This document shows, one piece after another, positions 1 to 5,612 of a DNA stretch of 7,891 nt. The notes beneath the pieces were generated by a model. It did no database searches. It was not told the origin of the DNA and saw nothing but the letters and a program-made list of their open reading frames with translations. Source of the stretch: Campylobacterota bacterium. Lineage in GTDB: Bacteria; Campylobacterota; Campylobacteria; Campylobacterales; Sulfurovaceae. Positions within the stretch are counted from its first letter, which is position 1; the number at the start of each line of letters is the position of its first letter. The stretch is from contig QMKU01000052.1 in assembly GCA_003646525.1 (NCBI GenBank), forward strand, positions 1-7,891. The letters are read 5' to 3'. The translations under genes and the position numbers were made by a program.

Positions 1-1
1 A

Positions 2-88
2 AGAAAATCTAAGTTTGGATATAAAACAATCCGTACTAAAGGTATCGCTAATGGTGATGATTACCTAGAAGTAGAAGTGGTACTTTAA
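2..88 (+). CDS. C-terminal 28 codons of an unidentified upstream protein (5' truncated by window)
   Basis: An open frame enters from the window edge and stops at TAA 86-88. It encodes 28 residues ending in DDYLEVEVVL. I do not recognise the family from so short a piece. The alternating hydrophobic/acidic end suggests a terminal beta strand, but that is only an impression. It ends six bases before the ATG of the hybrid kinase in the same direction. There is no room for a separate promoter or terminator, so the two genes are probably co-transcribed and possibly translationally coupled. If so, the upstream protein could be a signalling partner of the kinase. Coding status is supported mainly by the uninterrupted frame and the tight spacing. 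Confidence 0.6.
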   Translation, partial: RKSKFGYKTIRTKGIANGDDYLEVEVVL

Positions 89-94
89 ATCATA

Positions 95-3000
95 ATGAAC
101 ACAGCAGACAAACAGACAAAAATATATACAAAACTTTATGAGATAGGTAAAAATATAAATGAATCTATAAGTGAAGATCAACTTTTTGATATTGCACTAA
201 CTTTTGCATCTAAAGATTTGGGTTTTGAGAAATGTCTGATTTTTAAACATGATGAGAGTAACGGTTGGTTTAAAGTAGAAAAATCTGTAGGTTATGATAA
301 ACCTCAAGAACAGATGATTTTAAAAATCATAAACTTACTTCTTTCTGGTGAAATTATTGAGTATCTTAGAGTAAGTGGAAAGCCTATTGTTCATACTCAA
401 AATGCTATAGATGAGAAGGTTGTTAAACTTGCTAAATCACTCTTCTTAAGCGAAGCATATTTTGAACTTTTTGGAGGGGATATAAGACTCCCCTATGCTC
501 TTATGATTGTCGGAAATTCTCTTGACAAAAAAGAGAGTAGCCCTGATTTGGATAAGCTAAACCAACTAGCTCTAGGAAATGCAATATCTCAGTTTTCAAA
601 TGTACTGAACAATATCATCTTCTACAAAGCTTATGAAAATGAAAAAAAAGAGTTAGAACACAATATACAGATACGAACAGAAGAGCTAGAGGAACAAAAA
701 AATAGATTTCAGACAATATATGAAACTTCTAAAGATGGTATAGCTATACTTGATGTACAAACAACCGCCTTTTTAGAAACAAATCAAGCTTTTGCAGAAA
801 TGATTGGTTATACCCAATATGAACTTATCAGAACTAGCTGCTTAAAGCTAAGTTTTGAAAAGGATATTCAAAGAAGTAAAGTGGCTATTCAAAAAGTCTT
901 CAAAGATGGATATATCACCAATTTTATCAAAGATTGTAAAACAAAAGATGGCTCTTTTGTTACTATTAATATGTCTGTATCAGACTTGTACGATGGGACT
1001 GTTTTAGTAAGTGCAAAAGATATTACAAAACAGATGAAACTAGAAGAGGAGACAAAAAGACAAAAAGAGATGTTTGAAGTGATATATAATGCATCTACTG
1101 AATCTATAGCTATTATGGATATGTCTTCACAGTTTCTTACTATCAATCCAGCTTATCTTAAAATGACAGGATTTAGTTATGAAGAGATACTCAAAACTTC
1201 ATGTGTTGAGTTGTCTCACCCTGATGATTTGGAACACTCTGCCCAAGGACTTTCTAGTCTACATGCCGTTGGATATATTAAGAATTTTGAGAAGCGTTGC
1301 AGGATCAAAGATGGTAGCTATATAGATATTAATATGTCTGCTGTTATGCTAAGAAATCCCGATAGAATTCTTAGCAATGTACGAGATATTACACAAGAAA
1401 AGATAGTAAAAGAAGAGCTAGAACTTGCCAAAGATAGAGCTGAAGAGAGTACAAAATCAAAATCAGAGTTCTTGGCAAATATGTCTCATGAGATAAGAAC
1501 ACCAATGAATGGTATTATCGGCATAAATCACCTAGCCCTTCAAACAGAGTTAACTGATAAACAACAACACTATCTACACAAGATAGATAGTAGTGCAAAA
1601 TCTCTACTTGGTATTATTAACGATATATTGGACTTCTCTAAAATAGAAGCAGGAAAACTCTCTATAGAGAAGATAGAGTTTGATATATTTAAAGTGGTAG
1701 AGGGTGTTATCAACCTTATAGAGTTTAAAGCTCATGAGAAAAACTTAGAAATTATTGTGGATTATGATAAAGAAATAGGTAAAAACTTCTTTGGAGATAG
1801 CTTGAGGTTAGGACAAATTCTTACTAATCTTATGAGCAATGCTATCAAATTTACAGAGTCGGGTGAAATTGGAATATATATCCAAAGAATTAGTGCTGAT
1901 AGATTTATGTTCAGCGTCAAGGATACAGGAATAGGGATTAAGCAAGAGGAACAAGAGAAACTTTTCAACTCTTTTTCTCAAGCAGATGGAAGTACAACTA
2001 GAAAGTATGGTGGAACAGGTCTAGGGCTCAGTATATCTAAACAGCTTATAGAACTTATGAATGGTCAATTATGGGTAGAGAGCGAGTCTGACAAGGGAAG
2101 TAAGTTTATTTTTGAAATTGAGCTTCAGGAGATAGAAGCCAACAATAGTTTCAATCTCTTTGATGGAAAAAAGATTCTTGTTGTTGATGATAATAGAAGT
2201 TGGCATAATGTACTTGGAGGTATCTTGGATAGGTTCGGTCTTGGGGTAGAACATGCCTACAGTGGTTCTCAAGCAATAGAAAAATGTCATGACACAGAGT
2301 CTAACTATGACCTTATACTTATGGACTGGAATATGCCTGAACTAGATGGCATAGAGACAACTAAACTAGTCAATAATATGTGCAGTATGTGTGACAAAGA
2401 GTCTACTTGCATTAGAGCATCTGCTCCCCCTGCTGTCATTATGGTAAGTAGCTTCAAGCAAGAGTCTATAATCAAGTTAGCACAAGAAGTAGGCATAAAA
2501 ACCTTTTTACAAAAACCAATAAACCCATCAATACTTAATGATGTTCTTAGTGAAGTTTTTGTAGAAGATTACAAATCAACTAGAGAAGAGAAGAGACAGA
2601 GTAAAGATTTAAAATACAACTTAAACTCTCTTCTGAACTCATCTCTACTACTCGTAGAAGATAATGAAACAAACCAAGAGATAATCCTAGGACTACTTGA
2701 AGACAGTGGCATAAAGATAGATATAGCTAACAACGGAAAAGAAGCTGTAGAGCTCACAAACACTAAAGATTACGAGCTTATACTTATGGATATACAGATG
2801 CCTATAATGGATGGGTATGAAGCTACTAAAATCATAAGAGAGCGTAACAGAGATATACCGATAGTTGCACTTACAGCAAACGCCATGAGAGAAGATGTCC
2901 AGCGAACAAAAAATGCTGGAATGAATGAACATCTAAACAAACCAATAGAAGTAGAAAAACTTTATGCAACGCTACTCAAATATATATCTAAAAAGAGTGA

Positions 3001-3583
3001 TGCGATAGTAGAAATAGATGAAGCAGATGAAATCAAACTCCCTAAATTTCAATATATAAATACCAAACAAGGTCTTAAGCACTTGGCTGGAAATATAAAA
3101 CTCTATCTTAAAATATTAGGTAATTTCAAAAGTGACTATAGTGAGTTTAACATAGATGAACTCAACAAAGTAGATTTTAAAAGAGCCACTCACACACTGA
3201 AAGGTCTTAGTGCAAATATAGGTGCAGCAAGTTTACACACCAAGATAAAAGAGTTAGATGAGACGCAAGATAAGAATCTGCTAAAGAGCGTATATCATGA
3301 ACTTAAAAAAGTCATAGAAGATTTACAACTTTTAGTTGAGCAAAAGAGTGAAGAGTCTGCCAAACTTTTGGAACCAAGTAGTAAAACAAGAGAAGAGTTA
3401 TTTAGCCAACTAAAAGAGTTCACAAAAAAAAATAGAGCAAATAGGTGTAAGTCTATTATCCAAGAGATTGAAAAATATCAACTAGGAGATGAGGACAAGA
3501 TAGTATTTAATAGAGTAAAAGAGTTAGTTTACAAATATAAATTCAAAGATGCCCTTTTGATACTTGAGGAGATGAAATGGTAG
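95..3583 (+). CDS. Soluble hybrid sensor histidine kinase (GAF-like, PAS-PAS, HisKA, HATPase, REC, REC, HPt)
   Basis: This is a multi-step phosphorelay kinase of 1162 residues with no membrane segment, so it probably senses cytoplasmic signals. Domains in order: an N-terminal GAF-like region (about 5-175); a coiled coil (about 178-204); PAS1 (about 204-313) and PAS2 (about 326-434), which are clear duplicates; HisKA with SHEIRTPMNG and phospho-acceptor His465; and HATPase with N-box Asn582, DTGIGI at 610-615 and GGTGLGLS at 639-646. REC1 has Asp698/Asp699, phospho-acceptor Asp744, Ser785 and Lys807. REC2 has Glu855/Asp856, Asp899, Thr927 and Lys949. An HPt domain carries His1033 in ATHTLKGLS, followed by an approximately 75-residue helical tail. 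All relay residues are present, so it should be active. Oddities are matched cysteines in both PAS domains and a three-cysteine insertion in REC1. No clear Shine-Dalgarno precedes ATG 95; translation may be coupled to the upstream gene. Its stop overlaps the ATG of a broken response regulator. The signal and output are unknown. Confidence 0.95.
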   Translation: MNTADKQTKIYTKLYEIGKNINESISEDQLFDIALTFASKDLGFEKCLIFKHDESNGWFKVEKSVGYDKPQEQMILKIINLLLSGEIIEYLRVSGKPIVHTQNAIDEKVVKLAKSLFLSEAYFELFGGDIRLPYALMIVGNSLDKKESSPDLDKLNQLALGNAISQFSNVLNNIIFYKAYENEKKELEHNIQIRTEELEEQKNRFQTIYETSKDGIAILDVQTTAFLETNQAFAEMIGYTQYELIRTSCLKLSFEKDIQRSKVAIQKVFKDGYITNFIKDCKTKDGSFVTINMSVSDLYDGTVLVSAKDITKQMKLEEETKRQKEMFEVIYNASTESIAIMDMSSQFLTINPAYLKMTGFSYEEILKTSCVELSHPDDLEHSAQGLSSLHAVGYIKNFEKRCRIKDGSYIDINMSAVMLRNPDRILSNVRDITQEKIVKEELELAKDRAEESTKSKSEFLANMSHEIRTPMNGIIGINHLALQTELTDKQQHYLHKIDSSAKSLLGIINDILDFSKIEAGKLSIEKIEFDIFKVVEGVINLIEFKAHEKNLEIIVDYDKEIGKNFFGDSLRLGQILTNLMSNAIKFTESGEIGIYIQRISADRFMFSVKDTGIGIKQEEQEKLFNSFSQADGSTTRKYGGTGLGLSISKQLIELMNGQLWVESESDKGSKFIFEIELQEIEANNSFNLFDGKKILVVDDNRSWHNVLGGILDRFGLGVEHAYSGSQAIEKCHDTESNYDLILMDWNMPELDGIETTKLVNNMCSMCDKESTCIRASAPPAVIMVSSFKQESIIKLAQEVGIKTFLQKPINPSILNDVLSEVFVEDYKSTREEKRQSKDLKYNLNSLLNSSLLLVEDNETNQEIILGLLEDSGIKIDIANNGKEAVELTNTKDYELILMDIQMPIMDGYEATKIIRERNRDIPIVALTANAMREDVQRTKNAGMNEHLNKPIEVEKLYATLLKYISKKSDAIVEIDEADEIKLPKFQYINTKQGLKHLAGNIKLYLKILGNFKSDYSEFNIDELNKVDFKRATHTLKGLSANIGAASLHTKIKELDETQDKNLLKSVYHELKKVIEDLQLLVEQKSEESAKLLEPSSKTREELFSQLKEFTKKNRANRCKSIIQEIEKYQLGDEDKIVFNRVKELVYKYKFKDALLILEEMKW

Positions 3584-3630
3584 ATAAGACGATATTAGCA
3601 AACGGGGAGGCTACTGGGCAATGCCAATGA
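3577..3630 (+). pseudogene. Truncated response-regulator start (about 7 authentic codons)
   Basis: ATG 3577 overlaps the kinase stop in the arrangement ATGGTAG, a classic coupled gene junction. The frame reads MVDKTIL and then ANGEATGQCQ before TGA at 3628-3630. MVDKTIL is the usual opening of receiver-domain proteins that follow hybrid kinases, normally continuing IVDD with the acidic phosphorylation pocket. Here the similarity ends abruptly after the Leu codon at 3595-3597 and nothing receiver-like follows in any frame before the oleate hydratase. I infer that a response regulator (possibly one with a GGDEF or HD-GYP output) was cut by deletion or insertion at about position 3598. The alternative is that the overlap is accidental, since seven codons are weak evidence. 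The position and overlap make the remnant reading the better one. Confidence 0.5.
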
Positions 3631-3662
3631 AATAAGTTTTTATGCGTAGATTTGGCACTGCC
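3617..3662 (+). repeat. Imperfect 11-bp inverted repeat, 24-nt loop
   Basis: GGCAATGCCAA at 3617-3627 is the reverse complement of TTGGCACTGCC at 3652-3662 with 10 of 11 positions matching. An RNA copy would form a stem with one A-C mismatch around a 24-base AT-rich loop containing TTTTT. There is no T-run after the stem, so it is not an ordinary intrinsic terminator of the kinase transcript. It begins about 20 bases after the point where the response regulator reading is lost, so it may mark the end of an inserted or deleted segment. A folded mRNA 3' end or a dimeric operator is equally possible. Confidence 0.5.
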
Positions 3663-3665
3663 AAA
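3651..3665 (+). promoter_or_regulatory. Perfect palindrome TTTGGCA-C-TGCCAAA, operator-like
   Basis: Seven bases on each side of a central C are perfectly self-complementary. A degenerate relative centred on GGCAATGCC lies about 37 bases upstream (3617-3625), so the same dyad seems to occur twice. Such odd-length palindromes commonly bind dimeric repressors or activators. It lies about 150 bases upstream of the likely oleate hydratase promoter. No regulator gene is next to it in the window and I cannot name the protein that would bind it. Confidence 0.35.
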
Positions 3666-3674
3666 CAGCACATC

Positions 3675-3694
3675 ATTGACTATATAGCGTCAAT
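3675..3694 (+). promoter_or_regulatory. ATTGAC-N8-GTCAAT dyad
   Basis: Six-base arms ATTGAC (3675-3680) and GTCAAT (3689-3694) are perfectly complementary around an AT-rich eight-base spacer. The 14-base centre-to-centre distance is somewhat more than one helical turn, so this could be a dimer-binding operator. The left arm includes TTGAC, which resembles a -35 element, but no well-placed -10 follows at 16-18 bases. The function is unknown. Confidence 0.25.
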
Positions 3695-3745
3695 TGTTTA
3701 TTTGATAGTAGAATAGTAATTATGAATCGTATCGCCAATGAAGCA

Positions 3746-3767
3746 TCACACAGTTGGAGCTGTGTGA
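3746..3767 (+). other. Perfect 8-bp hairpin TCACACAG / CTGTGTGA, 6-nt loop
   Basis: Arms 3746-3753 and 3760-3767 pair perfectly around the loop TTGGAG. The stem is stable for this AT-rich DNA. The bases that follow (CGAGCAATAG) contain no T-tract on the plus strand, and the bases before the stem contain no A-tract that would serve the minus strand, so I do not call it an intrinsic terminator. It lies about 40 bases upstream of the putative oleate hydratase -10 element. It could be a Rho-dependent 3' end, an operator, or part of a folded leader if transcription starts further upstream. Confidence 0.4.
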
Positions 3768-3806
3768 CGAGCAATAGTTCCTAACGATATATTAAAATCT
3801 ATGAGA

Positions 3807-3812
3807 TATAAT
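3807..3812 (+). promoter_or_regulatory. Putative -10 element TATAAT for the oleate hydratase gene
   Basis: A consensus TATAAT lies 45 bases upstream of the oleate hydratase ATG. There is no good TTGACA-like -35 at 16-18 bases upstream, which fits the weak -35 conservation of sigma-70 promoters in Campylobacterota. The predicted start would be near 3818-3820, giving a leader of about 38 bases. The gene lies about 270 bases after the kinase, so its own promoter is expected. TATAAT is common by chance in AT-rich DNA, which limits confidence. Confidence 0.45.
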
Positions 3813-3831
3813 GTTAATGAGAATCATACAA
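3813..3831 (+). promoter_or_regulatory. Fur-box-like sequence over the predicted start site
   Basis: The core AATGAGAATCAT (3816-3827) matches the centre of the classical Fur box (GATAATGATAATCATTATC) at 11 of 12 positions, and 13 of 19 match over the full length; the right arm is poor. It directly follows the putative -10 TATAAT and would cover the transcription start, a suitable place for repression. This suggests possible iron control of the oleate hydratase, but it is a sequence-match inference only. Chance matches are plausible in AT-rich DNA. Confidence 0.3.
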
Positions 3832-3856
3832 TACAGCATCAACAAAAAGGAAACCG

Positions 3857-5449
3857 ATGAAAAACACAAAAAATATCAATCCAAAAGAGTCAAAGGTCTA
3901 TCTGATAGGTAGCGGTATTGCCTCTTTGGCAAGTGCCGTCTATCTGATCAAGGATGCTGGAGTAACTGCTAAAAATATCCATATATTAGAGAAGGATACT
4001 ATTGCTGGTGGTGCTCTGGATGGAGCGGGAGATCCTGAAAAAGGTTTTGTTGTGCGTGGTGGTCGGATGCATGAGATGCATTACGAGTGCTACTGGGAAC
4101 TGCTCTCACACATACCATCACTGGAAGATCCCAATGTTTCAGTACGAGATGAGTCCTATGAGTTCAATGAACGATTTGTCTCCAATGGACAAGCAAGACT
4201 TCTCAAAGATGGCAAAAAAGTAGATGTCTCAACCTATGGCTTGACATTTGGCCAGCAAAAAGATTTTCTAGAATTGACTATGGTTTCGGAAAAATCATTA
4301 GGAGATAAACGAATCGAAGATTGGTTTGATCAGGATTTCTTTGATACCAATTTTTGGCATATCTGGACATCTATGTTTGCCTTCCAAAAGTGGAGCAGTT
4401 TGGCTGAAATGAGACGATATATGAAGAGATTTATGCACCTAGTTGATGGTCTTTACAAACTAGGTGGAGTTATGCGTACCAAGTACAACCAATATGACTC
4501 TGTAGTAAGACCTATGAGAAGATATCTTGAAGACAAAGGTGTCTCTTTTGATATGGGTATGGAGGTGGTAGATATCGACTTTGATCTATCAGCAGATAAA
4601 AAATCAGCAACTGTTTTACATTTAAAAGATAAAGATGAGATCATTTTAGGAAAAAACGATTTTGCATTTTTTACCAATGGTTCAATTACAGAGTGCACAG
4701 ATAATGGAGCATGGGATACTCCTGCTAAACTCAAAGGATTGGATGAATCTGGCTCTTGGAAATTGTGGAAAAAGATTGCACCAAAAGAGAGTTCATTTGG
4801 TAATCCAAGTCCATTCTGTGACAATATCGATCTGCAAAAGTGGTACTCATTTACCGCAACCATGAAAGATAATACATTCCTTGACTATATGGAAAACTTC
4901 TCAGGCAATGTGGATGGTACAGGCGGATTGGTGACAATGACTGATTCTAACTGGTTCATGTCTATCGTTATCGCTCGCCAGCCACATTTTCCCAATCAGC
5001 CAGATGATGTCAAGATCTTCTGGGGTTATGGACTCTATCCTGATAGAAAAGGAAACTATATCAATAAAACAATGGCTGAGTGTAGCGGTGCAGAGATGCT
5101 TGAGGAACTCTACTACCACTTGAAGATACAGGATTTGATGAAACCTATCACAGATGCCGGAAAAGTCAACTGTATCCCTGTTGCTATGCCTTTCGTCGAT
5201 AGTCTCTTTATGCCTAGAGTACTTGGTGATAGACCAGATGTCATACCCAAAGGAGCAACAAATTTTGCATTCCTAGGTCAATTTGCTGAAGCACCAAAAG
5301 ATTGTGTATTTACAGTAGAGTACTCAGTGCGAACTGCTCAGATGGCAGTCTATGGTCTCTTTGATACAGATAAAGAGGTTCATCCAATGTATGAACCAGC
5401 ACACCATCCAAAATATCTAATGGCAGCCCTCAAAGCGATCAGCAGATAG
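3857..5449 (+). CDS. ohyA: Oleate hydratase (FAD-dependent fatty acid double-bond hydratase, MCRA family)
   Basis: Oleate hydratases (EC 4.2.1.53) add water to the cis-9 double bond of oleate to give 10-hydroxystearate, using FAD as a structural/electrostatic cofactor. This 530-residue protein has the Rossmann motif GSGIAS (18-23), Glu45 after beta-2 for the FAD ribose, and GGALDGAG (51-58). Family blocks include RGGRMHEMHYECYW (67-80), MFAFQKWSSLAEMRRYM and TKYNQYDS (208-215, with the conserved tyrosines). The C-terminal part has a FAD-site block FLGQFAEAPKDCVFTVEYSVRTAQ. The usual catalytic Glu of RGGRE is Met71 here. It is shorter than the better-known enzymes (about 590-650 residues), ending soon after the FAD domain, so the C-terminal membrane-associating tail is missing. 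ATG 3857 follows AAGGA (3847-3851) at a good distance. No lipid genes adjoin it; it lies between two kinases with its own likely promoter. Hand-sampled lines have more GC (22-31 of 60) than hybrid kinase lines (17-19 of 60), hinting at transfer. Confidence 0.93.
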   Translation: MKNTKNINPKESKVYLIGSGIASLASAVYLIKDAGVTAKNIHILEKDTIAGGALDGAGDPEKGFVVRGGRMHEMHYECYWELLSHIPSLEDPNVSVRDESYEFNERFVSNGQARLLKDGKKVDVSTYGLTFGQQKDFLELTMVSEKSLGDKRIEDWFDQDFFDTNFWHIWTSMFAFQKWSSLAEMRRYMKRFMHLVDGLYKLGGVMRTKYNQYDSVVRPMRRYLEDKGVSFDMGMEVVDIDFDLSADKKSATVLHLKDKDEIILGKNDFAFFTNGSITECTDNGAWDTPAKLKGLDESGSWKLWKKIAPKESSFGNPSPFCDNIDLQKWYSFTATMKDNTFLDYMENFSGNVDGTGGLVTMTDSNWFMSIVIARQPHFPNQPDDVKIFWGYGLYPDRKGNYINKTMAECSGAEMLEELYYHLKIQDLMKPITDAGKVNCIPVAMPFVDSLFMPRVLGDRPDVIPKGATNFAFLGQFAEAPKDCVFTVEYSVRTAQMAVYGLFDTDKEVHPMYEPAHHPKYLMAALKAISR

Positions 5450-5466
5450 TTTGAATAAAATAATGC

Positions 5467-5492
5467 TACCTCCAATAAGTAAAGGAGTGGTA
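5467..5492 (+). other. Hairpin covering a Shine-Dalgarno (AAAGGAG)
   Basis: TACCTCC (5467-5473) can pair with GGAGTGGTA (5484-5492) in seven pairs with a two-base GT bulge. The 3' arm contains the GGAG of a strong ribosome-binding site (AAAGGAG, 5481-5487) four bases before ATG 5492. Pairing would hide the ribosome site, as in translational control elements. The stem is weak, and the reading frame it would control is broken after 18 codons, so any role is speculative. Confidence 0.25.
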
Positions 5493-5540
5493 TGAACCTC
5501 GATAATAAAATTAAGTTTACGCTTATGGTTTACTATTTAA

Positions 5541-5549
5541 TGATATAAT
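5541..5549 (+). promoter_or_regulatory. Putative extended -10 (TGATATAAT) for the Cache kinase
   Basis: TGA-TATAAT matches the extended -10 consensus TGnTATAAT perfectly. The start would fall near 5556, giving a leader of about 57 bases before ATG 5613. No strong -35 is seen, which an extended -10 tolerates. It lies inside the broken small frame, so it may have arisen, or become important, after that gene decayed. Read-through from the oleate hydratase gene is the alternative source of transcription, as no terminator is visible between them. Confidence 0.4.
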
Positions 5550-5604
5550 AGCACAAGGAGAGCGCAGAGAGGTTCAAGATATAGATGCTGTTAAAATAGA
5601 GGTC

Positions 5605-5609
5605 AGGAG
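5605..5609 (+). promoter_or_regulatory. Ribosome-binding site AGGAG bearing on the kinase start choice
   Basis: AGGAG ends three bases before ATG 5613 and nine bases before the in-frame ATG 5619. The second spacing is closer to the usual optimum (about 5-9), so the protein may actually begin MSNYIKYL at 5619 and be 597 residues long. The TAATG overlap at 5611-5615 favours ATG 5613 if translation is by re-initiation from the upstream frame. Confidence 0.55.
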
Positions 5610-5612
5610 TTA

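Noticed and set aside
3424..3432. A9 tract within the kinase 3' end (and A8 at 642-649) as phase-variation tracts
   Set aside because: Such A-runs are ordinary in DNA this AT-rich. Slippage at the A9 tract would alter only about the last 50 residues, and Campylobacterota phase variation usually uses poly-G/C tracts.
3651..3674. Sigma-54 promoter suggested by TTGGCAC
   Set aside because: The GG and following GC are 12 bases apart rather than 10, so the -24/-12 spacing does not fit.
3642..3716. A 24-codon frame (MRRFGTAKQHIIDYIASIV...) in the spacer
   Set aside because: No ribosome-binding site, very short, and it overlaps the palindromes. I cannot distinguish it from chance, although a transposase scrap cannot be excluded.
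3617..3767. Intrinsic terminator for the kinase
   Set aside because: Neither hairpin is followed by a T-tract; the TTTTT at 3637-3641 lies inside the loop of the first stem.
3589..3790. ACGATAT at 3589-3595 and 3784-3790 as target-site duplication of a small insertion
   Set aside because: Only seven AT-rich bases, likely by chance. Excising the intervening segment does not restore the response regulator frame (it reaches a stop at once).
3746..3799. Integron attC site suggested by GTTGGAG, CCTAAC and a hairpin
   Set aside because: The core boxes do not match RYYYAAC or GTTRRRY in the right order and no integrase or cassette array is present.
4453..4863. 136-codon minus-strand frame opposite the oleate hydratase
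   Set aside because: It lies fully antisense to a gene with clear family motifs, and its product has no recognisable domain; it is a shadow frame.
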